From contig CAZOKO010000065.1 in assembly GCA_964580455.1 (NCBI GenBank), positions 1-16,098 on the forward strand: a DNA stretch of 16,098 nt. Reading direction: 5' to 3'. The notes beneath the pieces are model-generated. The model was not told where the DNA came from, did no database searches, and was given only the letters and a program-made list of their open reading frames with translations. Below, piece by piece: positions 6,953-14,093 of this stretch. A program made the position numbers and the translations under genes. Origin of the DNA: CAZOKO01 sp964580455. Lineage in GTDB: Bacteria > Desulfobacterota > WTBG01. The first letter of the stretch is position 1. Each line of letters starts with the position of its first letter.

Positions 6953-7861
6953 ATGAGTATCTTGTCGGTCATCGGTAATACTCCACTAACTGAACTAGTC
7001 GGATTAAATGGAAATCCCAAGGTAAAGATTTTAGGTAAACTTGAGGGTAATAATCCGGGTGGATCTGTCAAGGATCGTCCTGCTTACTACATGATAAAAA
7101 AGGCAGAAGAATCTGGTGAGTTGACAAAAGATAAAATTATTCTTGAACCTACCTCGGGGAATACAGGTATTGCCCTGGCAATGATTGGAGCTGCCAAGGG
7201 ATATCGAGTCAAACTGGTTATGCCGGGATGTGCCAGTATAGAGAGGCAGCATATACTGAAGGCCTTTGGTGCAGAAGTTGTACTCTCACCTGCAAAGGAA
7301 GCAACCGATGGCGCGATCAGGATGGCACACAAGCTCCTTCAAGAATCTCCAGATATGTACTATATGCCTAACCAGTTCGACAATGAAAACAACATCCTAT
7401 CCCACTACGAAACAACGGGCCCCGAGATTTTTACCCAGACCAACGGTGAAATTGATGTTTTCGTGGCAGGATTAGGGACAACAGGGACCATCATAGGAAC
7501 AGGGCGGTATTTGAAAAAGAAAAAGCCCTCCATTAAGATCGTCGCCGTTGAACCCACTGAAGGACATACCATCCAGGGCCTCAAGAATATGAATGAGGCA
7601 ATTGTCCCCACGATTTATCATCCTGAAGAGTTAGATGAAAAAATCGTTATAGAGGATGAAGAGGCATTTGAAGTTGCCAGGAAACTTTCGACGAGTGAGG
7701 GACTCTTTGTGGGGATGTCAAGTGGAGCAGCAGTGGCTGGTGCCCTTCGGGTTGCAAAAGTCATGGATTCAGGCACTATTGTGGTAATTATTCCTGATAG
7801 AGGAGATCGTTATTTGAGCACTACACTTTTCCTCCCCATCTGCGGGAAATGTCCACCTTAA
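6953..7861 (+). CDS. Cysteine synthase (O-acetylserine sulfhydrylase), CysK/CysM type
   Basis: The 302-residue protein is a fold-type II PLP enzyme that makes cysteine from O-acetylserine (or a related activated serine) and sulfide. K40 in GGSVKDRPA is the PLP lysine. TSGNT at 67-71 is the substrate-binding loop, GLGTTGT binds the PLP phosphate, and SSGAA provides the serine near the pyridine nitrogen. Length is normal for the family. The C-terminus is DRYLSTTLF, like CysM-group enzymes, followed by an unusual CGKCPP tail with a CxxC. The ribosome site is weak (AAGGGT). The gene has its own promoter and is convergent with bioB. Whether it prefers O-acetylserine, O-phosphoserine or thiosulfate cannot be decided from the sequence. 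Confidence 0.92.
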   Translation: MSILSVIGNTPLTELVGLNGNPKVKILGKLEGNNPGGSVKDRPAYYMIKKAEESGELTKDKIILEPTSGNTGIALAMIGAAKGYRVKLVMPGCASIERQHILKAFGAEVVLSPAKEATDGAIRMAHKLLQESPDMYYMPNQFDNENNILSHYETTGPEIFTQTNGEIDVFVAGLGTTGTIIGTGRYLKKKKPSIKIVAVEPTEGHTIQGLKNMNEAIVPTIYHPEELDEKIVIEDEEAFEVARKLSTSEGLFVGMSSGAAVAGALRVAKVMDSGTIVVIIPDRGDRYLSTTLFLPICGKCPP

Positions 7862-7938
7862 ATTACATTTAACTTTTCCCTTTTTTTATACCTGCCTTTT
7901 TCTCTCAATTTATAGACTTCCTTAAACTTTAATTAAAA

Positions 7939-8940
7939 CTATGTCGTAAAACCCAAATCTCTGATTTCCTGCAGATCTACTTCCGGATTCCGCCCGCTTG
8001 TGGTTAAATAGTTTCCCACCATTGTTCCATTAGCACCAGCTGAGTACATTAAAGGCTGCAGTGTCCTGAGACTGGTTTCCCTACCCCCACATACCCTGAT
8101 ATCTTTTTGGGGAAGGATAAACCGGAAAAGAGCAATAATCTTTAAGATCTCAAGCGGAGGCAAGGATGGATATTTTTCTGCAGGTGTTCCAGTAACAGGA
8201 TTGAGAAAATTAAGGGGAATAGAATCAACATCAAGATCTCTTAAAGCAAAAGCCATCTCAATTCTTTGTTCTGGTGTTTCTCCCAGACCCAAAATACCGC
8301 CTGAGCATGTTTCAAACCCTGCTTTTTTGGCTGCAATTATTGTTTGAATTCGCTCATTAAAAGAGTGGGTTGAACAGATCTTGGGGAAATGGCTCTCTGC
8401 CGTCTCCAGGTTGTGGTGGTACCTTTTGAGGCCAACATCACGAAAGCAATGAATTTGTTCATTACTAAGCACCCCAAGAGAGGCACATGGTATAAGGTCA
8501 GAGCTGTGAGCAATCTCTTCGATATATGCGCATAGTGTTTCTAACTCCTTAGTGCTCGTAATACCTTTCCCACTGGTCACAACACCAATACGTTTCGCCC
8601 CATCCTCCTGTGCTTCCTTGGCTCTTCTTACCACTTCTCCTGCATCCAATAGTGAATGAGTCTTAATGTTCGTCTTATAATGTGCTGATTGTGCACAAAA
8701 TATACAATCCTCTGTACAACGCCCTGATTTTACATTCACAACAGCGCAGAGATCAATTCGCGTCCCCTTAAAATGACTCCTCAACATATTTGCATGTGCC
8801 ATCAACATTACTATCTCTTCTTGTGTACGAAGAGCATTAATACGTTGAGCTTCACTTTGTGTAATGTCAGCACCATTTAAAGTCTTATTAGATAATTCAT
8901 TTAAAAAACTATAGTTATCAGTAATAGTGCTCAGCTCCAT
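7939..8940 (-). CDS. bioB: Biotin synthase, radical SAM, with altered auxiliary-cluster ligands
   Basis: The 333-residue protein inserts sulfur into dethiobiotin. The radical-SAM cluster motif is C75-x3-C79-x2-C82 (GRCTEDCIFCAQS). Family signatures follow: TSGKG at 122-126, PCASLG (151-156), YHHNLET (174-180), CSGGILGLGE (212-221) and LNFLNPVTGTP (243-253). Of the E. coli auxiliary [2Fe-2S] ligands C97, C128, C188 and R260, the last three correspond to C152, C212 and R282. The C97 position, normally Cys in RFCIVTSG, is Gly119 here (RIGVVTSG). An extra C284 appears two residues after R282 (RVCGGRE). This pattern suggests an anaerobe-type (Type II, 4Fe-5S) enzyme. It follows the yedF-like gene by 25 nt. 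The start is at the normal family position, with only a weak GGGA ribosome site. Confidence 0.93.
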   Translation of the reverse strand: MELSTITDNYSFLNELSNKTLNGADITQSEAQRINALRTQEEIVMLMAHANMLRSHFKGTRIDLCAVVNVKSGRCTEDCIFCAQSAHYKTNIKTHSLLDAGEVVRRAKEAQEDGAKRIGVVTSGKGITSTKELETLCAYIEEIAHSSDLIPCASLGVLSNEQIHCFRDVGLKRYHHNLETAESHFPKICSTHSFNERIQTIIAAKKAGFETCSGGILGLGETPEQRIEMAFALRDLDVDSIPLNFLNPVTGTPAEKYPSLPPLEILKIIALFRFILPQKDIRVCGGRETSLRTLQPLMYSAGANGTMVGNYLTTSGRNPEVDLQEIRDLGFTT

Positions 8941-8965
8941 AAGAGTCCCATAACAAGTATACTGT

Positions 8966-9565
8966 TTAAAATTTTACAACTTTGCTTGCGTTAGTAAGTG
9001 CTCCCATAATCTCCAATGCATTTGAGATGGTTCCGACCCGAACCTTATCCCTTATCTTGAAGAAATCAAGACAGGTGCCACAAATCAATATCTCAAATCC
9101 TGATTGTTTTAGTTCCAAAAGGGTATCAAGTACATAAGAACGAGCGGTTGCCAATCTAACTCCATTGCTAATAAGTACAATTTTACTTTTTCTCTTCGGT
9201 AGAGAAGTGATGGCATTTAAAAATCCATTAATCAGGATTTTCCCCAATTCCCGGTTTCTTCCGATAAAATCAGACTCAAATAAATAAACGAGAGTTTCTC
9301 CCACAACTTTTTTATCAGTTATCAATTCTGTAGAGAATTTTGCTGGTGGTACTCTTGTTATTTGCAATTCAAATCCATCACCTTTGCCTTCCACAGTAAC
9401 CGTACATCCTTCATGTTCCGCCATTCTTTTAACATTATCTCTTGCTACTTCGTTATCAACAGATACGATTACTTTACCACTTTCCATCTCGGCCAGAGCT
9501 TTCATTGATAAAACCACTGGTTGTGGACACGCCAAACCCCTTGCATTTACCTCAACTGTTTTCAT
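8966..9565 (-). CDS. yedF: YedF-type sulfurtransferase-like protein: TusA domain fused to DsrE-like domain
   Basis: This 199-residue protein has two domains. Residues 1-70 form a TusA/SirA domain with the conserved LACPQP box, C13 being the persulfide-carrying cysteine in relatives. Residues 88-199 form a DsrE-like domain with LFESDFIGRNRELGKILING and a CGTCLDFF motif (C162, C165). The architecture matches the family annotated as 'selenium metabolism protein YedF' (TIGR03527). That label comes from genome co-occurrence; the biochemical role is not well established. No selD or selA is in the window. Placed between mnmA (53 nt) and bioB (25 nt), it could hand sulfur to either enzyme. An AAGAGG ribosome site gives a clear start. 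Confidence 0.88.
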   Translation of the reverse strand: MKTVEVNARGLACPQPVVLSMKALAEMESGKVIVSVDNEVARDNVKRMAEHEGCTVTVEGKGDGFELQITRVPPAKFSTELITDKKVVGETLVYLFESDFIGRNRELGKILINGFLNAITSLPKRKSKIVLISNGVRLATARSYVLDTLLELKQSGFEILICGTCLDFFKIRDKVRVGTISNALEIMGALTNASKVVKF

Positions 9566-9618
9566 AATTACCTCTTACATAATATACATTTGTGTTTTAC
9601 ATCTCACATTTTTCAACC

Positions 9619-10704
9619 TCAAACCACTTCTTCATCTTCATATCTCTCAATTATTCCACCACCCACCACACTATCTTTATCATAAAATACTACAGCCTGT
9701 CCCGGTGTTATTGCCAACTGCGGTTCTTTAAACTTAACATAAACCGCACCATTCTCGGATGGAGATATAATACCCTCAAATTCTTTCTGTGCATACCGTA
9801 TCTTTAATGTTACCTTAGTTTGCTCGATAATATTATCTATTGCTACAAAGTTTACATCTTTTGCAATAAGACCTCTATGAGCAAGGTCCTCTTTAAAACC
9901 AACTACAACAGTATTTTCCTTTTCATTAATCTCTATGACATAGAGGGGTTTCTTTGCAGGAATTCCCAGACCTTTCCTTTGACCTATAGTGAAAAGCCAT
10001 ATACCCTTGTGCGTTCCTAAAACATTTCCCTCTTTATCCATGATAGGTCCCTGTTCGTCTGGTTCATTGATAAGCTCTTTATAGTCTCCCGAGAAGAAAT
10101 CCTGGCTATCATGTTTATCATATGTGCTCAATCCCAGATCCATTGCTAATATTCTCACACTTTCTTTTGTATACTCACCCAAAGGGAGAAGGACATTACT
10201 GAGCTGTTTCTGCGAAAGGAAGGCAAGCCAATAGGACTGATCTTTTTTAAAATCTTTTCCCTTCTTTAAAAGATAGCGCTTGTGTACATTACAATACTCT
10301 ACCTTTGCATAGTGGCCGGTAGCAAAATAATTGAAGTTGATACCAGACCTCTGAGCTTTTTCAAGCAGCTCTCTAAATTTAATCCTTTGATTGCACCTGA
10401 TACATGGATTGGGAGTTCTCCCTTTAATATATTCTTCCCTGAAATAATCGAGAATAGCACATTTGTATTCCCGGGACAGATCAATTACATGAAAGGGTAT
10501 CCCAAGCTTTTCAGCTATCTGTTGAGCGTCGCTAATATCCTCTGCCTCATCAGGACCGTAACATGCATGATGCCCTCTCACAGTTAATGGAGTACCATCC
10601 CATAGTTTCATGCAGATCGCAACAACTTCATACCCATTCTCTTTGAGGAGCGCAGCAGCAACCGATGAATCAACGCCGCCACTTAAGCCCACTGCTACTT
10701 TCAT
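9619..10704 (-). CDS. mnmA: tRNA-uridine 2-sulfurtransferase (MnmA family), divergent subfamily
   Basis: The 361-residue protein belongs to the MnmA family, which adenylates and thiolates U34 of tRNA Lys/Glu/Gln. The PP-loop SGGVDSS is at 8-14, TPNPCIRCN at 97-105 holds C101 and C104, ATGHYAK is at 128-134, and KDQSYWLAFLS at 154-164 is the tRNA-binding region. GQRKGLGIP at 241-249 begins the C-terminal beta-barrel part. In canonical MnmA the second catalytic cysteine lies in a SQEICF-type motif; here that stretch reads SQDFFSGDY (200-208) with F204 in the cysteine's place. I recall a similar SQDF-GDY variant among second MnmA copies of other phyla. The chemistry must therefore differ, perhaps through an Fe-S cluster. 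A paralogous role or another sulfur acceptor is possible. The gene is followed by yedF. Confidence 0.88.
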   Translation of the reverse strand: MKVAVGLSGGVDSSVAAALLKENGYEVVAICMKLWDGTPLTVRGHHACYGPDEAEDISDAQQIAEKLGIPFHVIDLSREYKCAILDYFREEYIKGRTPNPCIRCNQRIKFRELLEKAQRSGINFNYFATGHYAKVEYCNVHKRYLLKKGKDFKKDQSYWLAFLSQKQLSNVLLPLGEYTKESVRILAMDLGLSTYDKHDSQDFFSGDYKELINEPDEQGPIMDKEGNVLGTHKGIWLFTIGQRKGLGIPAKKPLYVIEINEKENTVVVGFKEDLAHRGLIAKDVNFVAIDNIIEQTKVTLKIRYAQKEFEGIISPSENGAVYVKFKEPQLAITPGQAVVFYDKDSVVGGGIIERYEDEEVV

Positions 10705-10751
10705 ATCTAATAACCTCTTGACGGTTTCGCAAAAAGTTCAATTTGCCCCTT

Positions 10752-10840
10752 ATTTGTCATTCCTGCGAAAGCAGGAATCCAGTAATTTTAGGTGGCTATG
10801 GACTCCCGCCAGAGTTTATCCCGTATTTGATACGGGGTGG
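10752..10840. repeat. Dispersed hairpin repeat between nadA and mnmA
   Basis: ATTCCTGC (10759-10766) pairs perfectly with GCAGGAAT (10771-10778) across a GAAA tetraloop. A second hairpin, CCCGTAT (10820-10826) with ATACGGG (10830-10836), follows after 'ggactcccgcc'. The tcattcctgcgaaagcagg core is a very common dispersed bacterial repeat; a chance reading of it gives the spurious peptide FLRKQESS. It fills most of the 219-nt gap and probably separates two transcription units, possibly acting as a transcription stop or mRNA stabiliser. Confidence 0.7.
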
Positions 10841-10923
10841 TAGTGACTTGATCTTTGACTTTTCACTAGAGCATAATCTCTTAATACTTCCATAAAATGC
10901 TTTTTATAAGGAGTGATAGCCCT

Positions 10924-11844
10924 TCATGTCACATGGAGCATCTTTTCAACTGCACTTTTAGCCTTGTCCCTAAACTCATCAGATACCGTTACCTGAAAGG
11001 TCATTTCCTCGAGAGACCAGAGAATCTTTTCAAGGCTGATCAACTTCATATTGGGACAGATAGCCTGTTCACTTACTGGAATGAACCTCTTTGAGGGATT
11101 CTCCTTCCTCAACCTGTAGATAATCCCAATCTCAGTACCGATAATAAAATCTTCGTCTTCACTATCTCGTACGTACTTCATCATGCCACCAGTACCTAAA
11201 ACCTGATCAGCCAGAGCTACTACCTCTGACCGACACTCCGGATGAACGACAACCTTTGCCTCAGGGTATTCCCCCTTCCTTTTCAAAATGTCACTTGCTA
11301 AAATCCGCTGGTGAGTGGGACAATAACCAGGCCAAAGCTGTATTTGCCTATCACTTTGAGCAGAGACATACGAACCCAGGTACCTATCCGGCACAAAGAG
11401 AATAGGTTTATCTTCAGGCAGAGTTTTTACTACCTTGAGTGCGTTACTGGAGGTGCAACAAATATCGCACTCAGCCTTTACCGCCGCTGTGGAGTTGATA
11501 TAGCACACCACGCTGGCTTCTGGACAATCTTTCTTTTTTTCTCGCAGATCTTCTGCTGTTATCATTTCAGCCATGGGACAACCAGCATGTTCATCTGGAA
11601 GCAGAACGATTTTGTCCGGGCAAAGAAGAGAAGCAGTTTCTGCCATGAAGTGAACCCCGCAGAAGACGATGACCTTGGCATCCGTTTGCGAGGCTTTTTG
11701 GCTCAGGTCGAGTGAGTCACCAACAAAGTCAGCTACGTCTTGCACTTCTCCTAACTGATAGTTGTGGGCGAGAATAACAGCTTTTCTTTGCTTCTTCAAT
11801 TTCAGTATGTTTTCCTTAATTTCCCCAGCCTCTTTCATAGACAT
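10924..11844 (-). CDS. nadA: Quinolinate synthase
   Basis: The 306-residue protein condenses iminoaspartate with dihydroxyacetone phosphate to quinolinate, the precursor of NAD, using an oxygen-sensitive [4Fe-4S] cluster. The three cluster cysteines of the family are C89 (AGCPMAE), C175 (WPGYCPTH) and C263 (CPNMK). The substrate-binding HNYQ at 27-30, YINSTAAVKAECD at 115-127 and HPEC at 201-204 are all in place. Length is that of the short, three-Cys NadA form. A second Met at residue 3 is a possible alternative start; a GAAGGAT ribosome site serves either. Neither nadB nor nadC is in the window. It lies 72 nt after the archaemetzincin-like gene and may end the operon that begins with the homocysteine synthase. 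Confidence 0.95.
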   Translation of the reverse strand: MSMKEAGEIKENILKLKKQRKAVILAHNYQLGEVQDVADFVGDSLDLSQKASQTDAKVIVFCGVHFMAETASLLCPDKIVLLPDEHAGCPMAEMITAEDLREKKKDCPEASVVCYINSTAAVKAECDICCTSSNALKVVKTLPEDKPILFVPDRYLGSYVSAQSDRQIQLWPGYCPTHQRILASDILKRKGEYPEAKVVVHPECRSEVVALADQVLGTGGMMKYVRDSEDEDFIIGTEIGIIYRLRKENPSKRFIPVSEQAICPNMKLISLEKILWSLEEMTFQVTVSDEFRDKAKSAVEKMLHVT

Positions 11845-11881
11845 TATTGATTATCCTTCATAAAACAATTAGCAACTATAC

Positions 11882-11891
11882 CTGACGTCAG
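11882..11891. promoter_or_regulatory. 10-bp palindrome upstream of nadA
   Basis: CTGACGTCAG is a perfect palindrome in the 72-nt spacer before nadA, 38 nt from its ATG. It could be part of an operator or just chance; no second copy is seen nearby. Confidence 0.2.
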
Positions 11892-11916
11892 AGATGATCG
11901 CTATTATTGAGTTATC

Positions 11917-12741
11917 TTAAATATCCTTCAATTTATTTAATACCGCTTGATGCTTTGAACAAAATTCATAAGGAGAATGGAGTTGAGCATGAAGTAGTTC
12001 ACTTTGTCTATGGGCATTAAATAATCTACAGTTTTTATCTTCACAAAAAGGATATCCCACCAGGTGGTAAAACAAGGCTTGAGCAACGTAACCTTTCAAC
12101 ACATCAGTCATGCGGGGATCGCCATAATCTATAAAAGACCCTTTATATTCTTCCTTGAGTCGATTTGGATCTTGCCCCAGTTGCCTTTTTAAGTAAAAAT
12201 CTCTTGGTTTGGCTGGAGCTTCAACCACCCCGGTGGTAGAAATTATTGAGGGAAACCCATAGATACTAACCCTGGCATGACAGCGGTGGTTGTTGCGGTC
12301 CCAGGTTGCAAATAGTTGATTGGTAACTATAATATGGAGATGTTTTAAGTTATTTTCTTCTTCAGGGATTAAACCCAAATGGACCTGCTGCAGATTAAAA
12401 CCCTCATAAACAATTCCAAAAGTTCTATCAATAGACTTTGCAAGATTTCTCTTCTCATAGTCAATCTCACCCTGTAGGGGCTCTGACAAAATATCTTTTT
12501 TGGTAACATCTCGAATCTTTAATTTAGCTATCTGAATAGCCGTGGTATTTAGCAGGTTATCTTTCTCTTCATCACTATAGGGTGAAAGATAGAAACTAAA
12601 AAATTCAGGCCGTACATCAATTTCTGCCTTTAGGACTGCCCTCAGATAATCGGCAATCTTGTCACCATTTAGCTGAGCTGTTTTTACCCCCTGGTAGATA
12701 TGGATATAGGAAGGAATGGCAACAAAGGGATAATGAGGCAT
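11917..12741 (-). CDS. Archaemetzincin-like protein with eroded metalloprotease site (DUF6775-like)
   Basis: I do not know a function for this 274-residue protein. Residues 135-171 (LHIIVTNQLF, then SIYGFPSIISTTG) resemble the central strands of archaemetzincins. In the C-terminal third, H226-x2-G229-x3-C233-x4-C238, then C261-x2-H264, lines up with the archaemetzincin end HExxHxxGxxHC-x4-C-...-CxxC. The catalytic positions are lost: where HE of HExxH and the third His should be, it has A222-L223 and F232. Only H226, the glycine and the zinc-knuckle residues remain, so a structural zinc site is likely but peptidase activity is not. Conserved-looking blocks include VEAPAKPRDFY (173-183) and RLFNAH (239-244). 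I believe this is the DUF6775 family. Its ATG is 4 nt after the Thi4 stop codon with no ribosome site, so translation is probably coupled. Confidence 0.65.
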   Translation of the reverse strand: MPHYPFVAIPSYIHIYQGVKTAQLNGDKIADYLRAVLKAEIDVRPEFFSFYLSPYSDEEKDNLLNTTAIQIAKLKIRDVTKKDILSEPLQGEIDYEKRNLAKSIDRTFGIVYEGFNLQQVHLGLIPEEENNLKHLHIIVTNQLFATWDRNNHRCHARVSIYGFPSIISTTGVVEAPAKPRDFYLKRQLGQDPNRLKEEYKGSFIDYGDPRMTDVLKGYVAQALFYHLVGYPFCEDKNCRLFNAHRQSELLHAQLHSPYEFCSKHQAVLNKLKDI

Positions 12742-12745
12742 GGTA

Positions 12746-13540
12746 CTATTTTCGATTAAGCTTTTCTAACACAATCTCGGCACCTTTTTTCCCAGAAAGA
12801 AGCATAGCTCCAAAGGTAGGACCCATTCTAGGAAGAGCGAATGTGGTTGAAACTGCCATCCCTATAACAATAAGTCCGGGATGAGCCTCGCCTGTATGTT
12901 CCACCACTAAATCTTCAGATTGCTCTACCCACATAGCTCCGTAACCAGAGGTCTTAATGAAACCCCTTTCCTCCAGTTTTTTCACCACGCAGGCATCATG
13001 GCCGGTTGAATCGATGACAATTTTTGTCTCCAAAGCTACCGGGTCAACACAGGTAATTTCTCTCGGCAGTGCCCCTACGGGAGTCCAATTTACCACCACT
13101 CCAGCCAACCTGTTCTCCTCTCGTAACACCAAGTCCTCAAAGATGGTCATATTAGCAATCTTTATCCCCGCATCGCAGGCAGCCGCAATCAACTTAGAGC
13201 AGGCATGAGGTCCATCTGCAACATAAAGACCTTCCATAAACTCTTTATAGGGTATCTGAAGCTCGGAAAGGATTTCCTGGGCAGGTGCTCTCACCGTTAC
13301 TTTATTCATCAGGTATCCCCCGATCCAGAATCCACCGCCCAGATAATTGTTTCTTTCAATAATCAAAACTTTGAGTCCTTTTCCAGCAAGTTCCCTTCCT
13401 GCCATTAAACCACTGGGGCCACCCCCAACGATGATTACATCACTCTCCACATACTCTGAAAACTGCTGGGTGAATTCAGAAACAATAGCTCTGGTTACAT
13501 CCTTTTCGCTTACTTTACTGAAGGTTATTTTCTTTTCCAT
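12746..13540 (-). CDS. thi4: Thi4-type ADP-thiazole synthase with Cys at the sulfur-donor position
   Basis: The 264-residue flavoprotein-like enzyme makes the ADP-thiazole precursor of thiamine from NAD and glycine. It has an N-terminal dinucleotide fold, VIIVGGGPSGL (35-45), then IERNNYLGGGFWIGG (61-75), VNWTPVGA (150-157), DSTGHDA (177-183) and a C-terminal MGPTFGAMLLSGKKGAE stretch (239-255). In yeast Thi4 the residue before the MDP/VDP motif is Cys205, which gives up its sulfur in a single turnover. In methanogen-type enzymes I recall His there, with free sulfide as donor. Here the motif is ITCVDP with C164. The gene is next to MOSC (29 nt) and the archaemetzincin-like gene (4 nt). No thiG or thiS is visible, so this may be the thiazole route of the cell. 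Confidence 0.9.
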   Translation of the reverse strand: MEKKITFSKVSEKDVTRAIVSEFTQQFSEYVESDVIIVGGGPSGLMAGRELAGKGLKVLIIERNNYLGGGFWIGGYLMNKVTVRAPAQEILSELQIPYKEFMEGLYVADGPHACSKLIAAACDAGIKIANMTIFEDLVLREENRLAGVVVNWTPVGALPREITCVDPVALETKIVIDSTGHDACVVKKLEERGFIKTSGYGAMWVEQSEDLVVEHTGEAHPGLIVIGMAVSTTFALPRMGPTFGAMLLSGKKGAEIVLEKLNRK

Positions 13541-13569
13541 CTTTTTTTCATCTTTCCTTTCACCATGGG

Positions 13570-14058
13570 TTAATGTTTCGTCAAGGTTTCTACCTGAATA
13601 GGATCCCCTTCCCTTACCGCTCCTCCTCGAATTACTTTAGTAAAAATTCCCTCTTTCGGCATGATACACTTGCCTACTTGTTTAAAAATAGCACAACCTT
13701 TATGGCACTCTTTACCGATCTGGGTTACTTCTAATGTAACCTCTTCCCCCACTAAAAGCCTGGTCCCCAAAGGCAAAGCAACCAGATCTAACCCTTCCGT
13801 TGTAAGATTTTCTGCAAAATCACCTGGAACAAGATCGAGCCCCATAGCTCGCATTTTGTTGATACTTTCCACAGCTAAAAGGCTCACCTGTCGATGAGTA
13901 TGAGAATCGCTGTGAGCATCATCCATCAGACCAAAGCACTCTTTAAAGAGACCACACCCAATATTCTCTTTCCTTGTTCCCTTCTTTTCACTCCTGCACA
14001 CAGCAACAACTTTAGCCATTCTTCTTAATTCATTATTTTGAGATATTCCTCTCTGCAT
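13570..14058 (-). CDS. MOSC domain protein
   Basis: This is a stand-alone MOSC domain. It shows AKVVAVCRSEKKGTRK (15-30), DDAHSDSHTHRQVSLL (46-61), GDFAENLTTEGLDL (79-92) and IGKECHKGCAIF (114-125), with C118, C122 and C131 in the conserved C-terminal region. MOSC domains occur in molybdenum cofactor sulfurases and are proposed to carry sulfur or bind Mo cofactor. Small free-standing ones like this often sit with moa/mog genes, but here it lies between the NIL-ferredoxin (35 nt) and Thi4 genes. The first Met (14058) has GGAG 10 nt upstream. By family comparison the Met at residue 14 (start 14019, 149 residues) is an equally good or better start, because homologues begin at MxKVVAVC. Confidence 0.88.
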   Translation of the reverse strand: MQRGISQNNELRRMAKVVAVCRSEKKGTRKENIGCGLFKECFGLMDDAHSDSHTHRQVSLLAVESINKMRAMGLDLVPGDFAENLTTEGLDLVALPLGTRLLVGEEVTLEVTQIGKECHKGCAIFKQVGKCIMPKEGIFTKVIRGGAVREGDPIQVETLTKH

Positions 14059-14093
14059 ACTCTGCGATCTCCGTGGTAAATTGTTATTTTTTC

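Noticed and set aside
7862..7938. Shared terminator between the convergent cysteine synthase and bioB genes
   Set aside because: The 77-nt spacer has T-runs but I found no convincing stem.
10610..10843. Plus-strand 77-codon open frame ending in a FLRKQESS-type peptide
   Set aside because: It starts inside mnmA antisense and its tail is a translation of the dispersed GAAA-loop repeat, a well-known source of false genes.
11917..12741. Active archaemetzincin peptidase
   Set aside because: The catalytic HExxHxxGxxH is not present; only one His and the glycine remain.
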